Of a stretch of 42,179 nt of DNA, positions 8,031-16,035 are shown piece after piece. The position numbers were made by a program, and so were the translations under genes. The notes beneath the pieces were generated by a model. It worked only from the letters and a program-made list of their open reading frames with translations. It made no database searches and was not told where the DNA came from. Source of the stretch: Candidatus Hinthialibacter antarcticus (GTDB taxonomy: Bacteria > Hinthialibacterota > Hinthialibacteria > Hinthialibacterales > Hinthialibacteraceae); contig JAVCCE010000037.1 of NCBI GenBank assembly GCA_030765645.1, positions 1 through 42,179 of the forward strand. The letters are read 5' to 3'. How positions within the stretch are numbered: the first letter of the stretch is position 1; each line of letters begins with the position of its first letter.

Positions 8031-8046
8031 GGTATCTTTTCACGCT

Positions 8047-9600
8047 TTAAACATCGGTTATGTTGTCCCATTGAATGTCTAATTTTCTGGCAGCGAATCC
8101 AATTTCCTTCAGGTGGTCGCCATAACACATCAACCAGTGCGAGTCGCGTACTTCATTCAATAGTTGTTTCCAGTTCCCCTGAATATGGACATCCTGCTGG
8201 GAGCGGCAGATTGGCAGAAACGGATTGTCGATAACATTGCCCCGGAACCCCACCCAACGGCCTGTCGTATATTCAGGGCTGATGAAACTCAATTCTTGTC
8301 CAATTGGAATTTCAACCTTTGGCGCGGCGCCATAGTCGGATTCTTCATGGGTCAGAACTGTTGTCGGTTCATAACGGCTTCCGTTCATGCGCCGGGGCGC
8401 GGAACAGTGCGCGCAAGTGACGGTCCCCTGATGAGGAAACGTAGAATTGTGAAGAAAAACGGGGGCGTCAACAATATGGCGCACCAGGATACCCGCTGGA
8501 ATCACGACAAAGTCTGACTCGCAGAATGCAATCACGCCTTCATCGCATAATAAGCCCAATGTTAAACAGGCGGTCGTTTTTGCCATCGGAATAATGGTGC
8601 TCATGCACTCTTTGATCGTAAACGCAGGCGCATCAGCTTCGATCATCAGTTCTTTAAATAGACCATAAAGAAGAAACGCATTCACAACGAATTGCTTGTC
8701 TGTTTGCAATTTGGTATTGGGCAAATTCAGGTATTGCGCCGCCTGCTTCTCTGCGAGAGCAACTTTTTGGGTATCTTTTAATGCGCTTTGAATGCGCGGT
8801 TCGATGTGGTCATAACCAACATCAATGATTTCGATTCCATATTTTTTTCTTGCGATGTCCGGCGCATCGGCTGCGTACTTTCCCCACGGGCCGCCGACGG
8901 CGACGATACGGCTGTTCTTCATATTGCGAATGGCGTAACACGAACGCAGCCGCCAAAGCAATTCGTCATAATCATCGACGACAACGTCATCAACATGCGT
9001 TTTCCCTAACCGGGTTTTTCGTTCGGATGTATCGGTTTGCAAATAATCAACACTGAGCGCTTCATACCAGTAATAGGTGGGGCCTGAGCGATGGCGAACA
9101 AACAGCAATGCGTCGCGGTCATCTGGAACGCACGCCTGCAACAACTGCCCGGAACCAGACGCAGGATAGACTAACGCAAGATCAAATTCCCTTTTCAGCG
9201 CATTGCCCGCTTCTTCTTCCGTTTTGACTTTTTGGACATCAAGAATTTCGATTGGAAACGACGCCCTCTCTTTCAGCTGGCTTAACTCACGCTGGATGCG
9301 TTGCGCTTCTTCATTGGCGGATTCATCATCGAGAACGCCGCCCCAGGAACGCCATGAAGTCATCTCGCGAGGCTGCGCAACCTTATACTGCAAGATGGGC
9401 TGGATTCGCAGCGGTTTTCCCCATAAATGAAAAGCGCGTTCAGGGTTCCAGCCGTTGCTTTCTGCGTCAATCGCATTCGAAGTTGATGCCGCGAATGTAT
9501 TTGAAGTAGAAAATGTCTTTACTCCAAACATTGATGCGACGCACAATCCCTTTTGAATAAATAGCCGTCTGTTTGGATTCGATGGTTGGTAATCGTTCAT
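8047..9600 (-). CDS. Tat-exported sugar isomerase-like protein
   Basis: A 517-residue protein with a twin-arginine type leader (NRRLFIQKG followed by a hydrophobic stretch). The body resembles the L-fucose/L-arabinose isomerase fold: an N-terminal Rossmann-like part with LALVYPASGSGQLLQA, a central domain, and a C-terminal segment with HNSTFPHQGTVTCAHCSAPR. Family members are usually cytoplasmic ketol isomerases; an exported version is more likely a sugar-binding or modified enzyme. The metal ligands were not aligned, so activity is uncertain. The start at 9600 has a strong GGGGGAG site. The gene stands alone and converges on the lyase-like gene. Confidence 0.65.
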   Translation of the reverse strand: MNDYQPSNPNRRLFIQKGLCVASMFGVKTFSTSNTFAASTSNAIDAESNGWNPERAFHLWGKPLRIQPILQYKVAQPREMTSWRSWGGVLDDESANEEAQRIQRELSQLKERASFPIEILDVQKVKTEEEAGNALKREFDLALVYPASGSGQLLQACVPDDRDALLFVRHRSGPTYYWYEALSVDYLQTDTSERKTRLGKTHVDDVVVDDYDELLWRLRSCYAIRNMKNSRIVAVGGPWGKYAADAPDIARKKYGIEIIDVGYDHIEPRIQSALKDTQKVALAEKQAAQYLNLPNTKLQTDKQFVVNAFLLYGLFKELMIEADAPAFTIKECMSTIIPMAKTTACLTLGLLCDEGVIAFCESDFVVIPAGILVRHIVDAPVFLHNSTFPHQGTVTCAHCSAPRRMNGSRYEPTTVLTHEESDYGAAPKVEIPIGQELSFISPEYTTGRWVGFRGNVIDNPFLPICRSQQDVHIQGNWKQLLNEVRDSHWLMCYGDHLKEIGFAARKLDIQWDNITDV

Positions 9601-9850
9601 TCGATGCTCCCCCGATGATGTCTTATACTTGCAAACCGAACATTGACTATCCTCTCAATAGAACCCATGCGCTGTCAAGTCATTTTTTCTTGGATGAAAC
9701 TTGAACAAAATAGTCAACAATCGCGACTCATTTATTCAAATATCTGAATTCATCCTGCTTGTCGAAACTTTCTTTACCGTAATAAAACTCTAATAAACGT
9801 ATGAAATAATTTCTACTACGTTAATTACCAAAATCATTGTAGGAGATGAA

Positions 9851-11209
9851 ATGAAACATTTAAAATATTCGTTCATGATTGCTTTACTTGCTATGATCGC
9901 CCTTCCTTCATCCGCCGCGCCGACGCCGAAAAACGTCATCATTATGATCGCCGACGGCATGGGCTTTCTTCACACCGAAGCCGCGAGTTTATATCGCTAT
10001 GGCAAAACCAAAGGCCAAATCTATTGGGATTTCGACCATTACGCCGTCCAGACCAGTTCGTTAAACACAAAACAAGGTTACGACCCAAATGTCGTTTATG
10101 ATGATTTTAAGAATTTACTGAAAGACCCGACCGACTCCGCCTCGTCCGCCACCGCATTATCAACCGGCGTTAAAACGCTAAACGCCATGCTAGGCATGAC
10201 GCCGGATAAAAAGCACCTTCGGCACATCATGGAAGACGCCGAAGAGATGGGCAAAGCCACTGGCGTCCTGACGACGGTCTATTTTGCTCATGCAACGCCA
10301 GCGGGATTCATCGTCCACATCGACAGCCGAGGCAAATATAAGGAAGTCGCCAACCAAATGCTGTGGGACAGCAAGACGGACGTCATCATCGGCGCCGGAC
10401 ACCCCTGGTATAACGACGACGGCGAGAAAGTCGGCGGCTACCAACCCGACCCATTCTCTACACCGCTGAAATATGACCGCGTCGGCGGTTTGGCCAGTTG
10501 GAAGAAAATCCTCGATGGAACACCCGGAGCAGACGCAGACGGCGACGGCGAACCCGACGCATGGACGCTGGTGGATTCAAAGCAGGATTTTCGCGCCTTA
10601 GCCAGTAAAAAAAGCGGCTTGCCCAAACGCTTATTTGGTCTTGCCCCCCTCTACAGCACGCTGCAACAGAGCCGATCCGGCAACCAGTTTCTACCGCCGT
10701 ATGAAGAAGCGCTGATTTCCGCCTCGCCGACGATGACCGAACTGATGGCGGCTGCGTTGAATGTTCTCAATCAGGATGAGGACGGCTTTGTCTTGATGGC
10801 GGAAGGCGGCGCGGTGGATTGGGCGTCTCACGGCAACCAACCTGGACGCATGATCGAAGAGCAAATCGACTTCGACCGCGCGATTGAATATACCGTCGCA
10901 TGGGTGGAAAAACACAGCAGTTGGGACGAGACCGCGCTGCTCATCACCGCCGACCATGAATGCGGTTATTTGTGCGGCCCGGGTTCAGACCCGACCTGGC
11001 AGCCGTTGTTTTCGTATGGCGCGGGCAAAATGCCGGGCATGGAATTTCACAGCGGTGGACACACCAACCAATTGGTTCCGCTGTTCGTCAAAGGCGCCGG
11101 AACGGAAAAGTACAAAGACAAGGTCATCGGCAAAGACCCCGTCCACGGCCCCTTCATCGACAACACCAGCATCCCGACGGTTGTTCGTGAACTTTGGGAA
11201 GCAAAATAA
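9851..11209 (+). CDS. Alkaline phosphatase (PhoA family)
   Basis: A 452-residue exported phosphomonoesterase with a Sec signal peptide (about 1-23). Catalytic elements are visible: metal-binding D35 in IMIADGMG, nucleophile S96 in PTDSASSATALSTGVKT, HATPAGFIVH, EGGAVDWASHGN, TADHECGY and SGGHTNQLVPLF. The domain order is that of the E. coli PhoA/bacterial alkaline phosphatase family. A DADGDGEPDAW loop near residue 226 resembles an EF-hand calcium loop and is not typical of PhoA. The start has an AGGAG site. It is a single gene with its own terminator at 11231. No PhoB box was recognised. Confidence 0.9.
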   Translation: MKHLKYSFMIALLAMIALPSSAAPTPKNVIIMIADGMGFLHTEAASLYRYGKTKGQIYWDFDHYAVQTSSLNTKQGYDPNVVYDDFKNLLKDPTDSASSATALSTGVKTLNAMLGMTPDKKHLRHIMEDAEEMGKATGVLTTVYFAHATPAGFIVHIDSRGKYKEVANQMLWDSKTDVIIGAGHPWYNDDGEKVGGYQPDPFSTPLKYDRVGGLASWKKILDGTPGADADGDGEPDAWTLVDSKQDFRALASKKSGLPKRLFGLAPLYSTLQQSRSGNQFLPPYEEALISASPTMTELMAAALNVLNQDEDGFVLMAEGGAVDWASHGNQPGRMIEEQIDFDRAIEYTVAWVEKHSSWDETALLITADHECGYLCGPGSDPTWQPLFSYGAGKMPGMEFHSGGHTNQLVPLFVKGAGTEKYKDKVIGKDPVHGPFIDNTSIPTVVRELWEAK

Positions 11210-11230
11210 ACAGAAGTAATCACTAAAACC

Positions 11231-11268
11231 AAAACCGCCCTGAGATATTATTTCGGGGCGGTTTTTTT
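11231..11268 (+). terminator. Terminator of alkaline phosphatase gene
   Basis: AAACCGCCC pairs with GGGCGGTTT and is followed by seven T. It lies 21 bases after the stop. Confidence 0.88.
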
Positions 11269-11307
11269 ATTCACTTAATGCTGATATTGGGGTTGGGGCA
11301 GACACAC

Positions 11308-11340
11308 AAAAAAAGACGCTAGGCGAAGCACCTAGCGTCT
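11308..11340 (-). terminator. Terminator of the tRNA-Gly transcript
   Basis: On the minus strand AGACGCTAGG and CCTAGCGTCT form a 10-bp perfect stem followed by T7. It sits 10 bases past the tRNA 3' end. Confidence 0.88.
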
Positions 11341-11349
11341 GGGGTTTGC

Positions 11350-11425
11350 TGGAGCAGGAGACGAGATTCGAACTCGCGACCTTCTCGTTGGCAACGAGAA
11401 GCTCTACCAGCTGAGCTACTCCTGC
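11350..11425 (-). tRNA. tRNA-Gly (anticodon GCC)
   Basis: A 76-base tRNA on the minus strand with acceptor GCAGGAG paired to CTCCTGC, an encoded CCA end, D-arm AGCTCAGCTGGTAGAGCT, anticodon stem TCTCG/CGAGA around loop TTGCCAA, and T-arm GTTCGAATC. The anticodon GCC reads GGC and GGT glycine codons. No other tRNA is beside it. Confidence 0.97.
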
Positions 11426-11458
11426 TTAAGGAGTCATACGGCTGTCAACCGAATTGTA

Positions 11459-11486
11459 ATATTATCCCGACAATCATTCCTGTCAA
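11459..11486 (-). promoter_or_regulatory. Promoter of tRNA-Gly
   Basis: On the minus strand TTGACA (11481-11486) and TAATAT (11459-11464) have a 16-base spacer. Transcription should begin about 25 bases before the tRNA 5' end. Confidence 0.6.
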
Positions 11487-11537
11487 GCGATTCTCGCGGG
11501 AGTGTGAGCATTTTTTTTACTTTTTCCGCCCTAACTC

Positions 11538-12839
11538 CTACGCCTCCGGGTATTTCCAAGGGTCACGATATTCACGCTTTAGCATCGAATTGGCCTCGTC
11601 GTCGCCGACGATCATTTCCTTGTCGCCGTCCCATTCCACACTACGCCCTAATTTGAGTGAAAGCATCCCCAACAGGCTCAAACTGGTCGAGCGGTGGCCG
11701 ATCTCGATATCGCACACTGAGCGCTTATTGTTCTTGATCGAATCGAGAAAATCAGCAAACAGTTCGGGGATATTCTGCTGGTCAGGCTCATGCAACTGCG
11801 GCTGGACGTTGATGATGTCCTTGTTTTTGTTCGCCGGGTAGAAGGTTGAGCCGTCGCCGACCCAGCCGATGTGCATCGTGCCCTCGGTTCCATAAAAATA
11901 GATGCCCAGGTTGTGTTTTTCGGCGTTGTTGGCGGCGTATTGGCGATGTTCCCAAACCGCAGTAAAGGTCTCGTAATCAAACTGCGCGATTTGCGTATCG
12001 GGGGCGTCGGTGTTGTCGCGCTTGATGTGACGTCCGCCAAATGAACTGACCTTCTTCGGATACGGTTCTTCCGACCACCAGGTGATATGGTCCATCCAGT
12101 GGATGCCCCAGTCGCCCAGAGTGCCATTCGCAAAATTAAGGAACGAGCGGAAGCCTTTGGGGTGCATTCGCCGGTTATACGGAACCAACGGGCCGGGGCC
12201 GCACCACATATCCCAATCTAAATGTTCCGGCGGTTCTTCATCGGGCGTTGGCGAGCCTGCACCACCGCCGTAATGGACAAAGGCGCGGATCATACCGATT
12301 TCGCCGAGTTTGCCTTCCTTCATATAGTTAATTGCCCATTGGTTGTGCGGCGAGACGCGGCGATGGGTCCCCACCTGAACAATGCGTTCGTTTCCGCGCG
12401 CGGCGTTGACCATAGCGCGGCCTTCTTTGATGGTATGCGCGACCGGTTTTTCGACGTACACATGGGCGCCGGCGTTCATCGCGGCGATGGCGATCAGCGG
12501 ATGCCAATGGTCGGGCGTACCGACGATCATGATTTCTGGTTTGATCTTTTCAATCATTTCACGGTAGTCGCCGAAGATTTGCGGGCGTTTCCCGGTCATG
12601 GTTTCGATCTCATCCGCAGCGGCTTTCGACTGGTTTGTATCGACGTCGCAAATGGCAACCACGTCGCATTCTCCCGATTGAATCGCGACGCGGGTGATGT
12701 TCATTCCCCACCAGCCAGTTCCAGCGGTGGCGGTCACATACTTCTTATCGCGCGCTTGCGTCCTGACGACAGGAGCGGTCAACGCGCCGACAGCAGCGGC
12801 GGATTGTATAAATGAGCGGCGGCGCAACATAGAATCCAT
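11538..12839 (-). CDS. Gfo/Idh/MocA family oxidoreductase with Tat signal
   Basis: A 433-residue NAD(P)-dependent sugar oxidoreductase family member. The leader MLRRRSFIQSAAAVG (from residue 4) is a twin-arginine signal, so it is likely exported already folded. The nucleotide-binding fold follows (AGTGWWG near 39-45, a variant of the glycine-rich loop), with DVVAICDVD, GTPDHWHP and the family EKP motif at 130-132. The C-terminal domain has HWMDHITWW and YGTEGTMHIG. The start at 12839 has GGGAGG eight bases before it. It is divergent from the xylose-isomerase-like gene, and a perfect palindrome lies in the shared promoter region. The sugar substrate is unknown. Confidence 0.88.
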   Translation of the reverse strand: MDSMLRRRSFIQSAAAVGALTAPVVRTQARDKKYVTATAGTGWWGMNITRVAIQSGECDVVAICDVDTNQSKAAADEIETMTGKRPQIFGDYREMIEKIKPEIMIVGTPDHWHPLIAIAAMNAGAHVYVEKPVAHTIKEGRAMVNAARGNERIVQVGTHRRVSPHNQWAINYMKEGKLGEIGMIRAFVHYGGGAGSPTPDEEPPEHLDWDMWCGPGPLVPYNRRMHPKGFRSFLNFANGTLGDWGIHWMDHITWWSEEPYPKKVSSFGGRHIKRDNTDAPDTQIAQFDYETFTAVWEHRQYAANNAEKHNLGIYFYGTEGTMHIGWVGDGSTFYPANKNKDIINVQPQLHEPDQQNIPELFADFLDSIKNNKRSVCDIEIGHRSTSLSLLGMLSLKLGRSVEWDGDKEMIVGDDEANSMLKREYRDPWKYPEA

Positions 12840-12871
12840 TTCATTCCTCCCATGAAATTTAGCGGTTTTTT

Positions 12872-12880
12872 AGTATACCA
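12872..12880 (-). promoter_or_regulatory. Extended -10 promoter for the Gfo/Idh/MocA gene
   Basis: On the minus strand TGGTATACT is an extended -10 (TGn plus TATACT). The expected -35 position overlaps the palindrome at 12886-12901, so a protein bound there would block it. Confidence 0.45.
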
Positions 12881-12885
12881 TATTT

Positions 12886-12901
12886 GATAGTCATGACTAT
12901 C
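12886..12901. promoter_or_regulatory. Perfect 16-bp palindromic operator candidate
   Basis: GATAGTCATGACTATC is a perfect inverted repeat in the 108-base gap between the divergent oxidoreductase and isomerase-like genes. The position suits a repressor acting on both. No regulator gene lies beside it. Confidence 0.55.
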
Positions 12902-12947
12902 TCGCTTGGTCGATTATTACCAGGTAGATTGGGAAGGAAACGAAACG

Positions 12948-13859
12948 ATGTCACAAACCTTAAACCGCCGCACGTTCATTCAATCCAGCATCGCTGCGGC
13001 AGGCGCCGCTGCGACGATCACCGCTCCAAACGTACAGGCCTTTGACCCGATCAAAAGACCGTTTGGCGCAAAGATGAAATCGAGTTGCGCGGCGTATTCG
13101 TATCGCAAGTATCTTCAAGAAGAAAAAAGCATGACGCCGCTGCAGTTCCTCGAAGAATGCGCCAAAATGGGGATCGACGCCGCCGAACCGACATCCTACT
13201 ATCTTCCTGCTGATGCTCCTGATGGATATTGGACTGAATTTCGCCACAAAGCGTTTATGTTGGGATTAGACATTTCCGGCACGGCGATTGGCAATACGTT
13301 CACGTTCCCTTCCGGTCCCGACCGTGAGAAAAACCTGGAGCTCACTCGCACCTGGATCGACAATTCCGTCAAAATGGGCGCTCCAGTGATCCGCATATTC
13401 GCCGGGAAAATCCTGGACGGACAAAACAAAGAAGCTGCGGTCAAAAACACCATCGAAACCACTCAGATCGCGCTTGAATACGCCGCGAAAAAAGGCGTCT
13501 TTCTTGCGCTCGAAAACCACGGCGGCATCGTTGCAGAACCGGACGAGATGTTGGACATCATCAAGCAAATTGATTCGCCCTGGTTCGGCGTTAACTTCGA
13601 CGGCGGCAACTTCCACGGAGAAGACCCGTACAAAGAATTAGAACAGATCGCGCCGTATGCCATCAACGCGCAGTTGAAGATTCATGTACGGCGTAAGGGC
13701 GGCGAGAATGAGCCTGCCGACTTTGACCGCATCATCGGCATTCTGGCGGAAAGCGACTATCGCGGTTACGTCGCGTTAGAATATGAAGGCGCCGAAGAAC
13801 CGAAGGAAGCGATCCCGCGCCACATGGAAAAGATGCTGAAAGCACTGGAACGCGTATAA
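12948..13859 (+). CDS. Xylose isomerase-like TIM barrel protein with Tat signal
   Basis: A 303-residue sugar phosphate isomerase/epimerase family protein. The leader LNRRTFIQSSIAAAG is a twin-arginine signal. The AP endonuclease 2-type barrel follows, with likely metal ligands E189 in LALENHGG, D218 in GVNFDGGNF, H246 in LKIHVR and E278 in VALEYEG. I chose the ATG at 12948, which has GGAAGGA upstream; a TTG at 12906 would add an unlikely extension and sits in the promoter region. It is followed 24 bases later by the alginate-lyase-like gene, probably as an operon. The reaction is unknown; exported members are common beside Gfo/Idh/MocA proteins in Planctomycetes-like genomes. Confidence 0.88.
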   Translation: MSQTLNRRTFIQSSIAAAGAAATITAPNVQAFDPIKRPFGAKMKSSCAAYSYRKYLQEEKSMTPLQFLEECAKMGIDAAEPTSYYLPADAPDGYWTEFRHKAFMLGLDISGTAIGNTFTFPSGPDREKNLELTRTWIDNSVKMGAPVIRIFAGKILDGQNKEAAVKNTIETTQIALEYAAKKGVFLALENHGGIVAEPDEMLDIIKQIDSPWFGVNFDGGNFHGEDPYKELEQIAPYAINAQLKIHVRRKGGENEPADFDRIIGILAESDYRGYVALEYEGAEEPKEAIPRHMEKMLKALERV

Positions 13860-13883
13860 AAATCCACAAGTGGAGTGAGGAAA

Positions 13884-14972
13884 ATGACGAAACGAATCGT
13901 TGTCGTTTTATTGCTTATTTTTGCATTTCAAATACAAACGTTCACGAATGAACAGATTGTATTTGGTGAATCAGTTTTCCTCACTCCAAGCCGCATTGAG
14001 TTAATCAAAGAGAGGATCGAGAAGAAGCAGGAGCCGCAGTACACGGCATTTCTCTCTTTGAAGAACTTCGTTAGCGAAAACAAAAACCGAAAACCTCATG
14101 CACCAAATGAATGGTATGTTCCTGGATATTACAGAGACGCAGAAGGACACGTCAAAGCAAAAGAAGGCTTGCAAGACGACGCCAATACTGCCTATGGCTT
14201 CGCGCTCTATTACCAACTCACGGGCGATGAGACCTATTCAGAAGCAGCAGCCCGATTGATCGACGCTTGGACGCAAACGGTCAAAACGATGAGCGATAAA
14301 GACGACTCGACGTTATCGTTCAGTTATCACTTCCCTGCTCTGATATTCGCAGCGGATTTGATTAAAACGTCTCCCCGCTGGCCGAAGAAGAACCAAATAC
14401 AATTCAATGAGTTTGTCCGTAAAAAAGCCTTACCAATGAACACGATGAGCAGAGAAAACAATTGGGGCAATTGGGGATTGGTTCTCGTCATGGCTTCGGC
14501 GTCTTACTTAGACGATAAGCCATTGTTTGAGCGGGGAGTAAACCGCTGGAAAGAGTTTATTGAATCACAAATTGCAGAAGACGGTCACCTGCCTCACGAA
14601 GTAACCCGTAGCGAAGGCCAACGCGGAATCTGGTATTCGCATTTCTCTCTCATGCCGCAAACCATCGCCGCTGAAATTGCCCGCGTGAACGGCGTTGATC
14701 TGTATGAGTATGTTTCACCAAACAATCGAAATCTCAAAAGCGCTTATGCAAAAATTGCCCAATGGACGTTGAAGCCTGAAGAGTTCCCTTACTACAAAGG
14801 AAAACCGGGCGATATATTAGGCATCAACTATTATGGCTATTTTGAAATCCTGTTGCCGCATTGGGAAAACAAAAACGCGCGCGAACTGATTGCCACCAAT
14901 CGCCCTCAAACCGCCCGTCATTGCACACCATTTCAAACGCTAACTCATGGGGATATTTCACCAGAACTTTGA
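13884..14972 (+). CDS. Alginate lyase superfamily protein
   Basis: A 362-residue exported protein with a Sec signal peptide (about 1-22). The all-alpha barrel of the alginate lyase superfamily (PL5-like) is suggested by DDANTAYGFALYYQLTGDETYSEAAARLIDAW and SRENNWGNWG, where PL5 lyases have an Asn/His catalytic segment. LPHEVTRSEGQRGIWYSHF fits the later conserved Arg/Tyr region. The family cleaves mannuronate-rich polysaccharide by beta-elimination, but homologues of other specificity exist. I chose the ATG at 13884, which has GGAGTGAGG before it, over a GTG nine bases upstream. It probably shares a transcript with the isomerase-like gene. Confidence 0.72.
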   Translation: MTKRIVVVLLLIFAFQIQTFTNEQIVFGESVFLTPSRIELIKERIEKKQEPQYTAFLSLKNFVSENKNRKPHAPNEWYVPGYYRDAEGHVKAKEGLQDDANTAYGFALYYQLTGDETYSEAAARLIDAWTQTVKTMSDKDDSTLSFSYHFPALIFAADLIKTSPRWPKKNQIQFNEFVRKKALPMNTMSRENNWGNWGLVLVMASASYLDDKPLFERGVNRWKEFIESQIAEDGHLPHEVTRSEGQRGIWYSHFSLMPQTIAAEIARVNGVDLYEYVSPNNRNLKSAYAKIAQWTLKPEEFPYYKGKPGDILGINYYGYFEILLPHWENKNARELIATNRPQTARHCTPFQTLTHGDISPEL

Positions 14973-14982
14973 GCCAAATATA

Positions 14983-15012
14983 TTGCAAGACGCGATTGCA
15001 AGTTCTTATATA
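14983..15012 (+). promoter_or_regulatory. Promoter of second pseudopilin with direct repeat
   Basis: TTGCAA (14983-14988) and TATATA (15007-15012) are spaced 18 bases. The -35 lies in ATTGCAAG, which recurs 13 bases later (14982 and 14995), so an activator or repressor site is possible. The other pseudopilin promoter also uses TTGCAA. Confidence 0.4.
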
Positions 15013-15114
15013 TATAGATAGTTGTGGAGTTGCTTTTTGGAGTTTGCTTTGCTTTACTTTATGGGTAGCGGTTTCAATTTTCATTTAAACAATCATCTTA
15101 GGGGAGTCATTTGT

Positions 15115-15687
15115 ATGAAAAAGCCGTATGGGTTTACTTTAATTGAATTGCTTATCGTTGTTGCCATTATCGGAATCTTAGCCGCAATCGCTGTCCCGAA
15201 TTTTCTCAATGCTCAAATGAAAGCCCGAATCAGCCGCGTCCAAGCAGATCAAAAAGCGGTATCAACCGCCTTGGAAATGTATTTTCTCGATCATAACTCG
15301 TATGTAGAAGACCATGATTACCCTTCAGACACCTCTCAACGTGGGCTATTTCGTTTAACGCACCCAACGTCCTATATGGCGTCTTTGCCGCTTGATCCAT
15401 TCCCCTCTAATGCATTTCAAACCAGCGAAGAAAATCCCAATTTCGAATTTGGGTCAGGGAACCCCCAGAACAGCGCTGAATTGCCGAATGTTGCTTATAT
15501 TATCATTTCACCCGGCCCGAACCTGCAAGAAGAAGTTGATGGCAATGACAGTTTCCCTGTCGGGACAACAATTTTCAGTTTTGACGTGAGTAATGGCTTA
15601 ACCAGCAGGGGCGATATTGTCCGAATGGGCGGCAACTATAATTCGGGCCGAATCTTCATGGATGGAAAAATGATTGTTGGAAATTAA
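15115..15687 (+). CDS. Second GspG-like pseudopilin
   Basis: A 190-residue prepilin. The leader MKKPYG is followed by the F-T-L-I-E helix start, with expected cleavage after G6 and E five residues into the mature chain. The helix and NAQMKARISRVQADQKAVSTALEMYFLDH region match the first pseudopilin, but the C-terminal part (about 60-190) differs and ends in a Gly/Asn-rich stretch. I chose the ATG at 15115 for its AGGGGAG site; a longer frame from 15022 is not needed. It stands alone like the first one, away from secretion machinery genes. Confidence 0.88.
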   Translation: MKKPYGFTLIELLIVVAIIGILAAIAVPNFLNAQMKARISRVQADQKAVSTALEMYFLDHNSYVEDHDYPSDTSQRGLFRLTHPTSYMASLPLDPFPSNAFQTSEENPNFEFGSGNPQNSAELPNVAYIIISPGPNLQEEVDGNDSFPVGTTIFSFDVSNGLTSRGDIVRMGGNYNSGRIFMDGKMIVGN

Positions 15688-15776
15688 AATATCTCCAAAT
15701 GGTCTATGCCCGGTTGCTTTTTTCTTGTCTCAAGTATAATTAGTCGATTAGTCAACTATCTATACAGGAGATTCAA

Positions 15777-15977
15777 ATGCCACTTCAAGCAACCGATTTA
15801 GTTTGCGATGTTCTTTCTGAACATAAAGCAGCATGGGACGTATTTGAAAAACACGGAATCTGCGCCGATTGTAAACAATCCCCGCCGCCGGTTCCGATTC
15901 AACACTTTGTTGATACCCATTGCGATGGACGTATTGATGAATTTTTAAGTGAACTCAACCAAGCAGTGAGCCTATAA
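15777..15977 (+). CDS. Small DUF1858-like cysteine protein
   Basis: A 66-residue protein with a CAGGAG site. Its layout of a short helix pair (TDLVCDVLSEHKAAWDVFEKHGI), then CADC and a later C, resembles the DUF1858/ScdA N-terminal type domain found fused to iron-sulfur or hybrid-cluster proteins. Here it stands alone. The CxxC and the later Cys could bind metal or carry redox activity; that is inference. It lies between the second pseudopilin and a convergent asparagine synthase gene and has its own terminator. Confidence 0.65.
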   Translation: MPLQATDLVCDVLSEHKAAWDVFEKHGICADCKQSPPPVPIQHFVDTHCDGRIDEFLSELNQAVSL

Positions 15978-15980
15978 CAC

Positions 15981-16010
15981 AAACGGCCCATCAAAATAGA
16001 TGGGCCGTTT
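15981..16010. terminator. Bidirectional terminator hairpin
   Basis: AAACGGCCCATC and GATGGGCCGTTT pair perfectly over 12 bases around a 6-base loop. It lies between the convergent DUF1858-like gene and the asparagine synthase gene and can serve both. Confidence 0.85.
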
Positions 16011-16035
16011 CTTTATTCATGCTTTCGTTTATACA

